Positions 10,232 to 20,184 are shown, numbered from the stretch's first letter. The stretch is 64,000 nt of DNA from Symbiodinium natans (GCA_905221605.1 CAJNDS010002239.1:51001-115000); one strand, 5' to 3'. Numbers and translations: made by a program. Notes: a model not told the origin generated them from the sequence alone.

Positions 10232-13200
10232 AGGAAAGAGGCCCCAACTGAAATCAACCTACAAACTCCACACAAAGTTGCGGTGCCCTCATTGGACTCG
10301 ATGTAGATGTCTCCATCCCTTGTCCTCCAAGCCTCCACCTGGCTTCCATCAGCCAGCTGAAGCGGCGATAGCCTTGACCTTGCAGGCTTTGGTCCGCAAC
10401 CCGTGCGTACTATTTCGTTTGCCCCTGTATCAAGTAGAACGCAATCTCCGCCATGTTCATCCATTGTTGCTCGATTCGCTGTAGGCCTCCTGGGAGGAGC
10501 TGCCTGTGACTTTGGTTCCGGTGGATCAAGATAGGGTCTAACCCATGGATTGTAACTGTAGCGGGTCACAGCCATAAAGACCTCATTCCCACTCTCTAGG
10601 TCGACGCACCATGCTAGGTATGCCTCTCGAACCGCACCATCTGCACACATGATCAAGATTTGAGTAATGTTGAGGATTTGCTGCGTAGGTGAAATGCTCA
10701 CGTCAGTCATGGGAGTTTCAAACTCTTCATGCCTTAGGACCATCCATATTGCTACGGCCACGTTCGGAGTAGCATTTGGCCCCATATCCACCAGCGTCCA
10801 TTGTCTGTTGGCCCGGCTTTGGATCACCCCTGGGTGACTCCAACGAATGTACTCATCGGCATCAAGGACCAAGTAGCCGAGATCTTCCCTTTCCATCTGC
10901 GCAGCCATAATTGCTTCGATCATGGCATCATTCAGATCATCTTGCTCAGCCTCGCTTGATTGGATGCTTCGCGTGGAGCCTTCAGAGTCTACAGCCTCTG
11001 CCGATATCTCTGACAGTAATGAAGCTTCACCTTCACTTCTGCCACTTGAACCCTCTGATAGGTCCTCTATGCTTCTTGCCATCCTTGCAACCGAAATCAC
11101 TGATGAGGCCTTTGCTCTAGCCTTTGCCTTGGCTTTGGGTTTTTCGGCCTGAGCAGCCCTGCCATCTTGACCCTCTGCTCCAATCAAGGCCTGCGCGCGG
11201 GAAGTGGAGGTACTTGGCTGTTTTGGTCGGTGCTTATCATCGTGGGAAAACGGACAAGATTGTCTAGTGCATCCGGCATCGGTCCAAAAATAGTGGCATG
11301 GCATACTTTTCCGCGCATCTGCTCCACCATCTTTCCCAGATTGTTTCGCCGCGTCACTTGATTTTCCTTGCTTGCCCTTGGCATCGCTCTTGTTGCCCTT
11401 TCCAAGCTTCTCCTCCTTACCTTTGCCTTTCTTGCCCTTGCCCTTTCCTTTGTAAGCTTGGCTGGTATCATCGCCCTCTTTGCGGTTCCGACGCACCACT
11501 TCTTCTGCACATAGTATTTGTAGTTGTTGTTCCACAAGCTGCACCATCTTGCTAACTCCTTCCGGCGTAGGTCGTATGATCTCCGGACGAGTTCGTAGCA
11601 AACCCAGCAGTGTGCGGAATGTGTCACTGCGGCGTTCCAACGTTTTCACCAAGGAACTCAACGCCTGCAGCTCCTCATAGGGGGCTATTCCAGGCAACCC
11701 CAGAGTACCTGCTCTTGTGCGTGCCAGCTTCCACCTCCTCAAGGATTCCTGTGCTTCTCTAGCTGTTGGTGCGGGATCCATATGTCGAATGAACCCCTGC
11801 AGGGATTTCATTTCCTGCGGTCCTCCAGGCTGCTGCTGTTCGAGGATCCCCTCTAGGAGCTCTAAAGCTTGTATGGTCTGCTGATTCATGTTCTCCAGGA
11901 CGGGCTGTTTGAGTTCTGTGGGGAGGCACCGAATGAGAAGAAGCGTAAGTCTACTCTCCATCTCTTTGTCTGTTGGCGCCACAGGCTTAGGGTCCTCCAA
12001 CTCGAACTGTCCTTCCAGGCGTAGTTGATGACGTCTCTCTGCTTCACCAAACTGCCTTGCTACATATAGTCCAAACCTTGGATCCACAGTCTCTGCTACC
12101 GTTTCGACCTGGCGCCACCACGTCTTTAATCGCATATTTGTCTCCCAAGGTTCTCCGCCGCCTGCAGCAAACGGGGGAATGTCATTCAAGAGCTTCCAAC
12201 GACCATGATGGATTGGTTGGCCTTCTGATTTTCCACTCGTCGGTCCAGTCGAGCGTGACGGTTCTGCTAGACCTGGGGGCTCTGTCAGCCCTGGAGGCTC
12301 TGTTAGCCCCCATACATTTGAGGCCACATACTCACCAAACTCCCAATCATTGTTCCACCATGATTGTTCCCTGTCCTTGGCCTCTGCAATCGCTGACATC
12401 TGCTGATTTGAGGCCTCAGGGGTGAGTTCATAGTAAGTTGTAGCCCTTCTCGTTGCTGTGCCAAACGTAGGACTGGCATGATCCTCATTACCCTCTCCAG
12501 GCATTTCTAGATCTGCGTTCTGATCGTCCCATTCGTCCACTCGTCCAGTGACTTCCAAGCATTTCTGCTGTAGAATTTGCAGGCTTACGCCTTGCTGTTC
12601 TGATGAGTTCCTCAAAGCATCCAGCTCACGATCTACCCGCTCTGACAACCTTCTCACCGCCTGAGCAGTGGTCGTATCACCCGCGGAATCCTCCAAGGGG
12701 GCATACACAATGGTTGCATGTTCGTCAAGCTGTCGTCGATGCTCATGCACATTTCGGGCTAAGTGCTTCATGGACTCCTCAAGCTGGACAACCTTTCCCG
12801 ACAAAGTTTCCACCGTTGCCAAAAACGCTGCCTCTCTCTGCAAAGAGTCATCTAACTTTTGGTGCACCTCCAAATTCTCTTGATCTCTCCTTTCAAGATA
12901 CTGCTGTAGGTCGGCCTTGAGTTGATCAAGCTCAAACCGGTTCGCATCTCGGGCTTCCACCAAAGATGCAACAATTTCTTGTTGGCGTTGCAGATCGGTA
13001 TGGACTTGCTCCAAACCGCGAGCCACCTGACTGTAGCCATTCTGCAAACTCTGCACCACTGTACCCACTTCTCCTAAAGCTGTTCCCAAGGTCTCTGTTC
13101 TAAACTGTATCCTGGATGCCAACTCCACCAGGGCTGCCTGAATGTCAGCTGCAAAGGAAATGTCATCGGAGATACTAGTTGCAAAAGACCGAAGTAGTTC

Positions 13201-13635
13201 GCCGGGCAACTGGACCTGGGACATCGTCCTCATAGTCACCCAACCACCTCCAAGCTGCTGATGCTCTGCTGCTGCAGTAGGTGTGGTTGCTGTTGCTGGG
13301 GAAGATGCGGTACCGGGAGTGCTCATTAGGGGGTTTGGGCTCATCACCTGATGGTGAAGATTAGGGGATGGGGTGTTGGTTATCATAGAATAGTGAGTCG
13401 GAGTAGGGCTGCCATGAAATCTACGTAGTTGCAAAGGCACGTCGTCTAGAGAATCGTAGCTATCCATGATGCATAGGGTAGCAGTGCACTCCGCGGTAGA
13501 TCCAAAACCCTGAAGGAAAAAACCATCCCCCAACTCTCCAGAGACACTTCTCGATTTTGCGTGTCTTGAGCCCCAATGCCGCGATGTCATCCTTCGCAGG
13601 GGCCATGCTATTCCTCTCAGCTCGAAAGGGTACAC
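10141..13635 (-). CDS. Copia gag-protease polyprotein (ORF1)
   Basis: 1164 codons from the first ATG, which lies inside the 5' LTR. Internal starts at Met57 or Met98 (the first ATG downstream of the LTR) are equally possible. Residues about 150-360 look like coiled coil. About 480-720 would be the capsid-like part. A Lys/Gly-rich stretch (about 728-775) precedes a CCCH zinc finger at C780, C789, C794 and H798 (C-x8-C-x4-C-x3-H), suited to RNA binding. The protease motif DTGA is at 1069-1072. It ends in a 91-bp overlap with ORF2, which lies in the -1 frame. I saw no textbook slippery heptamer, so -1 frameshifting or re-initiation both remain open. CCCH in place of the usual CCHC knuckle is unusual for a copia gag. 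Confidence 0.9.
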   Translation of the reverse strand: MYPFELRGIAWPLRRMTSRHWGSRHAKSRSVSGELGDGFFLQGFGSTAECTATLCIMDSYDSLDDVPLQLRRFHGSPTPTHYSMITNTPSPNLHHQVMSPNPLMSTPGTASSPATATTPTAAAEHQQLGGGWVTMRTMSQVQLPGELLRSFATSISDDISFAADIQAALVELASRIQFRTETLGTALGEVGTVVQSLQNGYSQVARGLEQVHTDLQRQQEIVASLVEARDANRFELDQLKADLQQYLERRDQENLEVHQKLDDSLQREAAFLATVETLSGKVVQLEESMKHLARNVHEHRRQLDEHATIVYAPLEDSAGDTTTAQAVRRLSERVDRELDALRNSSEQQGVSLQILQQKCLEVTGRVDEWDDQNADLEMPGEGNEDHASPTFGTATRRATTYYELTPEASNQQMSAIAEAKDREQSWWNNDWEFGEYVASNVWGLTEPPGLTEPPGLAEPSRSTGPTSGKSEGQPIHHGRWKLLNDIPPFAAGGGEPWETNMRLKTWWRQVETVAETVDPRFGLYVARQFGEAERRHQLRLEGQFELEDPKPVAPTDKEMESRLTLLLIRCLPTELKQPVLENMNQQTIQALELLEGILEQQQPGGPQEMKSLQGFIRHMDPAPTAREAQESLRRWKLARTRAGTLGLPGIAPYEELQALSSLVKTLERRSDTFRTLLGLLRTRPEIIRPTPEGVSKMVQLVEQQLQILCAEEVVRRNRKEGDDTSQAYKGKGKGKKGKGKEEKLGKGNKSDAKGKQGKSSDAAKQSGKDGGADARKSMPCHYFWTDAGCTRQSCPFSHDDKHRPKQPSTSTSRAQALIGAEGQDGRAAQAEKPKAKAKARAKASSVISVARMARSIEDLSEGSSGRSEGEASLLSEISAEAVDSEGSTRSIQSSEAEQDDLNDAMIEAIMAAQMEREDLGYLVLDADEYIRWSHPGVIQSRANRQWTLVDMGPNATPNVAVAIWMVLRHEEFETPMTDVSISPTQQILNITQILIMCADGAVREAYLAWCVDLESGNEVFMAVTRYSYNPWVRPYLDPPEPKSQAAPPRRPTANRATMDEHGGDCVLLDTGANEIVRTGCGPKPARSRLSPLQLADGSQVEAWRTRDGDIYIESNEGTATLCGVCRLISVGASFLWNKEGAHLQMPEILGGDWIQLQIQNGLPI

Positions 13636-13656
13636 TTCTCGATTTGTGCACCAACA
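13349..13656 (-). repeat. 5' LTR of the copia element
   Basis: 308 bp, begins TGTTGGTGCAC at 13656 and ends CACCATCA at 13349 on the minus strand. The gag reading frame is open through it from 13635 to its end. Confidence 0.93.
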
Positions 13657-13679
13657 CCCTAAACCCTAAACCCTCAACG

Positions 13680-13767
<88 letters not shown>

Positions 13768-13810
13768 ACCCTGAACCCCAAACCATAACCCCCAAACCCC
13801 AAACCCTAAA
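13657..13810 (-). repeat. Array shifting from CCCTAAA to CCCTCAA
   Basis: Two CCCTAAA units next to the copia target site give way to about 13 CCCTCAA units, then mixed CCCCAAA. The uniform variant block implies local expansion of a mutated unit. Confidence 0.9.
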
Positions 13811-14161
13811 GCCTGGGAGGCTCACCGCGGGCAACCTGGTATCCCACTCCACCCCCTCCTCTCCCTTGCGGCGGCTCTCGTCTCCCTCGCGGATCCCACA
13901 CGCCAAGACCAGTGCCTGGCCTCAGAGGGTTTAGGATTTAGGGTTTAGGGTTTAGGGTTTAGGGTTTAGGGCTTGATGATGGTTGATGTTTGATGTGCTT
14001 GGGTGTGGGGTTTAGGGTTTTGCAGGGAGGCCGGGGTGGCAGTTGGGCTTTGGTTCAAGGGAGGTTAGTTACAAGTAAATGAGAAGTGCGATAACTGCAG
14101 AACTGAGTGGTTAGAACCCTCTTCACAGTGCTTATAACCTGAATTGTAGCCACTCATGAAG

Positions 14162-14242
14162 GCCAAATACCTCTGGCGTAAACCTGAGCCCACCCGCGCC
14201 GGCCAGTACAGCCCCCAGCAAGGGACATGCCCGCCGGGGATT
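14162..14242 (+). CDS. Exon-like segment
   Basis: 27 codons, AG acceptor at 14160-14161 at the end of a family G-like tail and donor GTAGTGG at 14243. Contains KYLWRKPEPTRAGQYSPQQG followed by TCPPG, a Cys/Pro/Gly pattern. Family unknown. Confidence 0.4.
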
Positions 14243-14411
14243 GTAGTGGCCCCACTTCCCTTATCAAGGCTTATCTTGAGCCCCTTTTTATGAACAACCA
14301 GAGACGCCGCACTGGGGGGGTTGAAGTATATTCAGGTCTGGGAATATTGGGGGGGGAATATTGGTCCACTACTTCCCTTGCCCCCCCCCCCCCCCGTTCC
14401 TTATGAGCCTG

Positions 14412-14470
14412 AGGTGCTTCACTCATGCGCCGGTCGACAAGTATCACGCAACTCGCCTGCCTAGCATTCA
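14412..14470 (+). CDS. Exon-like segment
   Basis: Follows a TATGAG acceptor and ends ATTCAG|GGTATC. Reads LRCFTHAPVDKYHATRLPS. Family unknown. Confidence 0.35.
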
Positions 14471-14747
14471 GGGTATCTCGGGTCGAGGGCGAACCCTAAA
14501 CCCTAAACCCTAAACCCTAAACCCTAAACCCCAAACCCTAAACCCTAAACCCTAAACCCTAAACCCCACACTCTGTAAACTCTTTTAACCCCAAGAGCTC
14601 TAAACCCGCATAAAGTTTAGGGTTTGGGGCCTGGGCTTCTTGGGTAGGGGTTTAGGGCTTAGAGGTACCTTTGTTTGGGGGATCTAAAAGCAAGGATTAC
14701 TTGATTTTGGGATTACCTTCGGGAATTCTTCTTTTGGGACATGCTTC

Positions 14748-14845
14748 CTTTACGTATGGTCTTGAAGAAAAGTACTTGGGCGGGGCACGCTTTGCCCTTC
14801 AACCGTCCTGAACCTGCGAAGTACTCAAAGTCGCGGAACAACCCT
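14748..14845 (+). CDS. Exon-like segment
   Basis: Open frame containing RMVLKKSTWAGHALPFNRPE. Splice sites are not clear. A poly-G run follows. Confidence 0.35.
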
Positions 14846-15208
14846 AGGGGGGGGGGTTCAAAGTAGGACGCCTTGACGTGCATCAGTTGTGCTGCTGGTG
14901 AGTGTAAGTTTCAGGCGCCGGGGAGTTTGTGTTCAGAAGACATACCAGGGGGCCTATGCGGAAAAGCAACAGCTGCGACTCTAGATTCTGGCGTTTGGGC
15001 GTTTCGAGGTTTGCAGGTCTGAGTCCCTAAACCCTAAGCCCTTAAACCCTGAACCCTAAACTCCTAAAGCATCTAAAGCCATTTTGTTGTTAGGGCGTGG
15101 GCTGGAGCTGCTGCAATGTCAGGACGGACGCGTCGGGTGCAGTGACGTCCGACGAGGCCATGGGGTCCTCAAACTTCAACCTTAGACTTAATTCCCTAAT
15201 ATAGGGGC

Positions 15209-15301
15209 TTGAATAATTAGAATAGGGTTTTGGGGGTTACTGTCGTATAATTGTAAAGGGACCCTAAGGGAATACGGTTAGAAATTATTCCGACCCCTAA
15301 A
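15209..15301 (-). mobile_element. Dispersed element, family C (copy 1)
   Basis: Its reverse complement matches 27230-27320 and 27860-27955: TAGGGGTCGGAATAATT, TATTCCCTT.GGGTCCCTTTA, and ACCCTATTCTAATTATT at the far end. About 92 bp. Confidence 0.75.
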
Positions 15302-16259
15302 AGAAACCCCAAGCCCCAAAACCCAAAACCCTAACCCTGACCCTCCCTAACATGCGAGAAGCACTTAAAGCAGATGCCGGGGCTCAGGGTTTAGGGTTTA
15401 GGGTTTAGGGTTTAGGGTTAGCTCCATGTGCCAGGAACAGCAGGAGAGACACGTGGTGGAGGAGCCCCTCAAGCGCCTCAGATGGCCTTCGGAAGAACCC
15501 CCCAAAACTCCCCAAACCCCCAGTACCCCCAAACCCTCCATAGGTTTCGGACACAAGGGGCCCGCCCCTGCAGCTGAGTGGCTTAAGGTTCAGGGCTTCG
15601 GGAAAGGGTGCAGGGTTTAGGGTTCTCAATTCCAAGAACTCGCAGCTTGCAACTCTGAACCCTACTTGACGGTTCTGAACCCTACGTAGCAATAGCTGCC
15701 CTACATATACGCCCGGCGATATCTACCCATGAACCTACTAGCTTGGTTTCCCAAGCCCCAAGCCTGATTTGCTCCTTGATATCACGGTTTAAGGGCTTAG
15801 GGCTTAGGGTTTAGGGATTAGGGTTTAGGGTTTATCTAAATGCAAGGCGGCGACGCAGCTCACTGCAAAGCAAAGGCCGGCCTGTGTAAGAGTACTCCCC
15901 GCTTTTGTTGTTGTGGTTGTTGTTGGGTGTTTGGGGGCTTGGAAGTTTGGGGGTTTGGAAGTTTGGGGTGTAGCATTGGTCAGCTCAACACCATAGCAAC
16001 TGCCGACATGCCCACCCCCAGACGGCCCAAACACGACTCAAAACGAAGCAAGCCGGAGCCAACCAAGCCCAAGCGAGCCGAGCCGATGTCACACCCCCAG
16101 ACAGATACTCTGTTTCGGGCTTGTGGGTTTGTGGCTTACATTGCGACGATGAAGATGCCCCGTTGCTATAAAAAGGCTTCCTGCTCAGGGCTTGAGACCT
16201 CTGGGCTGGGCAGTTGAGCCGTGTGCACAACCTGCAACCCTGGACTCTCAGCGTACCTT

Positions 16260-16392
16260 AATATGTTCCCTTACCTTCTTTGAGGGGTTCTGAAGTATGG
16301 GCCCCTAGGCTTTATGGGGTTTTCAAGGGGTATCTAAGGAGTCCCCCCTTTTACGGGGCCCATACCTAAGGGACCATGCAACTACCCTAAGA
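16260..16392 (+). mobile_element. Dispersed element, family E (copy 1)
   Basis: Shares GAGGGGTTCTGAAGTATGGGCCC and GGGACCATGCAACTACCCTAAGA-type ends with the reverse complement of 53252-53343, which is intronic. GGGCCCATACC also recurs inside as an inverted copy. Confidence 0.7.
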
Positions 16393-16399
16393 CAGACCC

Positions 16400-16840
16400 C
16401 TCAGTAACAAAGCTCGGCTCGGGCCGTGGTCTCGCTGAGAACTCGACTGCGAGTTTGGGAAACTGTGGATGTCTTGAGAGAAATTAAGCATGTTTAAGCC
16501 TCAGGGCGTTGGGCTTCCAGGAAGGCTTTCTTTCCGGAGGGCTCCACACAAACTTCAGGCATCTAGAGTCGCAGACCTCAAGCTCCTTCACACCCCCCGT
16601 GCATGAGCTTGGACATGTCATCACACGGCATAGGGTTCAGGATTTCGCGGGCAGAGACTTTCGAGGGCAGAGGAGATGTGCTACAACGTGGGACCCTCCA
16701 AAGCCCCTTTACGGAGTAGTGCGGAGCCCCTTGAGACTTGAACGTAAAGAACTCCCTGGATCCTCTAAAGCCCTCTGAAGAGAAACATGTGGGTGGTTCT
16801 CTTTTATGGTCCTCTATGTGCTTCAAGGTCGATTCCCCTT
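16400..16840. other. Unique stretch, weak ORF only
   Basis: About 440 bp without arrays. An 89-codon + frame (16509-16778) is open but not convincingly protein-like, and the opposite strand is open as well. No call made. Confidence 0.35.
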
Positions 16841-17187
16841 TAAAACCCTAAGCCCTAAGCCCTAAACCCTAAACCCTAAACCCGAAACCCTAAACCCGAA
16901 GCCCGAAGCCCTAAGCCCTAAACCCAAAAATCTTTCGGGGGCAAGTCGGGGCGCTGAAGATGCCGCTTTGCAAACAGGCCGCCGGCGCCGCGCCACGACC
17001 GAGGAGGCCAGCAGTCTCGGAGCCTTGTGGGTTTGGAGTTGCGGCTTCGGGTTTTGGGTTTTGGGTTTGTTTAGGGGTTTGTTTAGGGTTTGTGTTGGGT
17101 TGTGCGTTGGGTTGTGTGTTGGGTTTGTTTGGCGTTTGTGTTGGGTTTGTTTAGGGTGTCTTTGGGGTTTGTTGGGGTTTGGGCCTA

Positions 17188-17322
17188 CCCATGCTCCCCT
17201 CATGTGCGGTTTGTGCTTGGGCCGGCCTTCCCGAAGCTGAGCAGCGCACCCCAAGTGAACAGGTGTCGATGACGCCAAAATCGGTGGCGCGGCTGACGCG
17301 GGGATCGGGCGGACGGAAATTT
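17188..17322 (+). CDS. Exon-like segment
   Basis: Open frame containing CAVCAWAGLPEAEQRTPSEQ and ending near GRKF at a G-rich telomere-like tract. Protein-like composition. Family unknown. Confidence 0.4.
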
Positions 17323-17515
17323 TGGGGTTTAGGGGTTGAGGTTTAGGGTTTAGGGCGCCTGAGGAGCTCTGTCCCTAAGGTAGGGAGCTCCTCATGGAGG
17401 GAGGGTAGGTAGCCTACTCTACATCTTAAACCGCAATTTGACCCCAAAACCCCAAACCCAAACCCTAAGCCTTGCAGCCGAAACTCCAAGCCCAAATCAT
17501 TTTATGATTCATGTC

Positions 17516-17568
17516 CGTGGATACTTCGGAGTGGGTGATGATTGAGCAGCCTCGTGTTTGGGACTCAG
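17516..17568 (+). CDS. Exon-like segment
   Basis: Short frame TSEWVMIEQPRVWDS ending at a GGTCTTTAGGG donor-like site. Confidence 0.35.
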
Positions 17569-17631
17569 GGTCTTTAGGGTTTGGGGTTTAGGGTTTAGGG
17601 TTTGGGGTTTAGGGTTTAGGGTTAGGTCAGC

Positions 17632-17850
17632 TTCGAGGGTTTCCCATCCAGCATCTTCTCTTGGGGTTCAGGGTTTGCCCACCCAACATCTTCTCCTAAA
17701 GTTTAGGGTTTGCTGTTAGCCACCCAACACATCTTCTTTTTAGGGTTTAGGGTTTCCCCCCCCCCCCCGTCATCTTCTGTGAGGGTTTCGGGTTTGGGTT
17801 TGCCCACTCAACATCTTTAGGGTTTGCCCACCCAACGTCTTTCGTTTAGG
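17632..17850. repeat. Degenerate minisatellite with a telomere-like core
   Basis: Five to six tandem units of roughly 30-55 bp, each with CCACCCAACATCTTCTC-type sequence joined to TTTAGGGTTTGC. One unit carries a poly-C run. It is unlike the plain heptamer arrays elsewhere. Confidence 0.75.
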
Positions 17851-17875
17851 GTTTCGGGTTGCCTGCGAACCGCAG

Positions 17876-18055
17876 ATCGCGCCCGCGGCCCGCGGCCCCG
17901 GCCCGCGGGCCGCGGCCCGCGACCGCGGCTACACGGCCCGCCACGCGGCCACAAGGCCCCGCGGACGCGCGGCCCCGGGGCCCCGCAACCCTGCGGCCGC
18001 GGTCCCGCCCCGCTGGGGCCACGGGGCCACGCGGCCACGCCGGTCACGCGACGAG
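17876..18055. other. Extreme GC island
   Basis: About 180 bp built from CGCGGCC/GGCCCGCG words and open on both strands as Ala/Arg/Pro/Gly-rich frames, so the ORFs are uninformative. It adjoins the minus-strand exon candidate at 18096-18194. Confidence 0.7.
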
Positions 18056-18095
18056 AAAAAACCTCCCCAACTCTGAGCCCCCAAAGACATGCTGA

Positions 18096-18194
18096 GGCAT
18101 CTCCACCCCGACGGCAGTCCGCTGATGACGCCGTGACGATGAGGGCATCCAGTTGCTCGCACGCGATGTACGGGTTGGCTCCCTCAACGCCTAA
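18096..18194 (-). CDS. Exon-like segment, minus strand
   Basis: After an ACTTTAG acceptor the minus strand reads GVEGANPYIACEQLDALIVT and stays open toward the GC island. The + strand is open too, so strand is uncertain. Confidence 0.35.
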
Positions 18195-18236
18195 AGTTTA
18201 GGGTTTAGGGTTTCGGGTTTTTTTGGCAAATGCCAA

Positions 18237-18402
18237 ACCCCGTTTACTTGCTAGCTCCGGCAGGGGAAATTCAAGACCTCGACACCTTAGAAGCCTTCCT
18301 CGGCCTGCCCTCTTTCAGAACCCTAATCACCCTAAGAGCCCGAAACCCTAATGGGATGATACTCATAGGAAAACCCATTTCATACTCCGTGTGATTTTCC
18401 TT
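18237..18402 (+). CDS. Exon-like segment ending in a stop
   Basis: About 50 codons containing LLAPAGEIQDLDTLEAFLGL and then PSFRTLITLRARNPNGMILI, ending TGA. It could be a terminal exon. Family unknown. Confidence 0.42.
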
Positions 18403-19258
18403 TGGGCGCAGGGTCCGATGGACAACAACAACAAACAAAGAGTAGTAGCACCAACAAAGCTGCTGAGAATCATACATGAGAATCATAGCTCATGGTAGGT
18501 AACACGAACAACAACAAGGGCCCGATTCATCTTCTGGGTAGTAGCCGGCATTGAGGGGTTTAGGGGGCTTAGGCTCTACGCTTTGGGTTGCCGGCGGGGG
18601 CAAGGAAGTTGAAAAAGAGGACGAGAACGAGGGAGTTAGGGTAAGGGTTTAGGGTGTAGGGTTTAGGATTTAGGTTTAGGGTTTAGGGGTTCAGGGTTTA
18701 GGGTTTGGGGTTTTACCCAAAATAAGGGCAGAAGCAGCTTTGACTTGATTTCCCCTACTTATATCCCAACTTAGAATTACCCAAAAAACCTCCAAGTAGA
18801 GTCATCACTGGTTATATTTGTTTTTCGCTTAGGGTGCACTTAGAACCGTACTTCTCACCACCCATGCACCTTGTACCTGAAGCGCTAAACCCTAAACCCG
18901 AAACCCGAAACCCTACACCCTACACCCTAAACCCTAAACCCTAAACCCTCAACCCTAAACCTTCAACCCTGAACCCTACTACAACCACCCATGAACCTTC
19001 AAGTTGGGGAGGCCTCAAACCGGTACCCAGGGAACCTTGAGAAGTGGGGAGCGGGCGGTGGGCCTTCGGCGGTTTAGGGTTTAGGGTTTAGGGTTTAGGG
19101 TTTAGGGTTTAGGGTTTAGGCTTTATGGTCAACTTTAAGCCCTAAACTCCTAGTTCGGGTTTTTCGGGTTCAGGCTTTGGGGGGCATAGTCCCCAAACCC
19201 CGAAACCCTCAACCAGAACCCCCCAACGCTTTCAACCTCTTCCTTAAGAATCCTGTAG

Positions 19259-19372
19259 CCGAAAACCTCCGTCAGCTACCATCCTTGACACGATCGAGCT
19301 GACGAAGTTGTCTGGAACCTGGGACGTGGAGATCCGCGAGAAGGGAAGCAGCACAAGGAACGCCCCCTGGGT
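19259..19372 (+). CDS. Exon-like segment
   Basis: Acceptor CTGTAG, then a frame containing ILDTIELTKLSGTWDVEIRE, ending at a GGTTTGGGG tract. It looks like a folded-domain fragment. A family G-like intron tail follows at about 19410-19497. Confidence 0.45.
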
Positions 19373-19633
19373 TTGGGGTTCGGGGTCTCCTTGAAGATTC
19401 ATGCGCAGCTATACGTAGGGTTCTAAGCACCCTAGATAAGGTTATCACCACTTGTAGCTATCCCACTTAAAACCCCCCAGTTCTATCCACCCATGAACCC
19501 CCAAGAAGAGTGTGGTAGGGCTTTCAGGCGGCCGTCGGGGGAGGATGAGAGATACTGTGCGCAGAACAGGACCCTGGACCCTGGACCCTGAACCCTAAAC
19601 CCTAAACCCTAAACCCTAAACCCTAAACCCTAA

Positions 19634-19733
19634 AAGGAGGGAGCAGAGGATTATGAACTTCAACGCCTCCGGCACCATCACCGGGACAGGCGCGCCTTTG
19701 CCGGCTTCTTTGCGGTGCTGCCTCCAAGAAACC
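19634..19733 (+). CDS. Exon-like segment ending in a stop
   Basis: Preceded by CCCTAAAAG, reads EGAEDYELQRLRHHHRDRRA then FAGFFAVLPPRNQA and TAG. Confidence 0.4.
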
Positions 19734-19849
19734 AAGCCTAGAATCTGTTGCAGTTCCGAGTTCTGAGCCTGTTGCGGTTTAGGGCTTAGGGTTTAGGGTT
19801 TAGGGCTTAGGGTTTAGGGTGTTTAGGGTTCAGGGGTTTATGCAGGGGC

Positions 19850-20001
19850 ATGCCGCCCTGAAGGCACATCAGACTGCATGTCGCTGGACGGGTGCGTCAG
19901 AGGCATAAACATGGAGTGGCTTGAGGCTCGGGGGGCCGTTTGCTGGGCCGTCTCTCAATATTTTGAGCAGCTGTGCCAGAGTCGGGGTTTTATCACCCCA
20001 T
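19850..20001 (+). CDS. Exon-like segment
   Basis: Acceptor TTTATGCAG and donor GTTTAGGG. About 50 codons containing DCMSLDGCVRGINMEWLEAR and AVSQYFEQLCQSRGF. The downstream intron would be a TTTAGGG array. Confidence 0.45.
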
Positions 20002-20042
20002 GGTTTAGGGTTTAGGGTTTAGGGTTTAGGGTTTAGGGCTAA

Positions 20043-20165
20043 GAGAAGTTGCTTGCCTTTGGCGAGGTATATCCTTGGGGAAGCATTCACGTCACGGTGA
20101 AGTTCATGGCGAAGACGAGGAGATGCATCTGCAAATTGTTGGGATGGGGGAGGCAACACAGGCAA
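20043..20165 (+). CDS. Exon-like segment
   Basis: Frame EKLLAFGEVYPWGSIHVTVK follows a TTTAGGG array. A second frame is also open, so the frame is uncertain. Confidence 0.38.
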
Positions 20166-20184
20166 CACTGCCTCTGTGAAGTTT

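Larger units (their letters stand above)
5257..13661 (-). mobile_element. Ty1/copia LTR retrotransposon with target-site duplication
   Basis: The element body is 5262-13656 (8395 bp), read on the minus strand. It is flanked by a 5-bp target duplication, CCCTA, at 5257-5261 and 13657-13661. Two 308-bp LTRs begin TG and end CA and differ at one base (5458 T versus 13545 C). A polypurine tract, GAGGAGGAG, abuts the 3' LTR (5570-5578). No primer-binding site starting TGG was found; the sequence just inside the 5' LTR is GGTGATGAGCC. ORF order gag-protease, integrase, RT, RNase H is the Ty1/copia order. The right target site continues into CCCTAAA repeats, so it inserted in a telomere-like array. 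Both ORFs are intact, consistent with a recent insertion. Confidence 0.95.

Noticed and set aside
13300-13350. Initiator-tRNA primer-binding site next to the 5' LTR
   Set aside because: The sequence after the LTR, GGTGATGAGCCC, does not start with TGG or match the usual initiator-Met site, so no site is called.
17824-18201. 125-codon Ala/Arg/Pro-rich ORF
   Set aside because: It crosses the GC island, where every frame is open; composition alone explains it.
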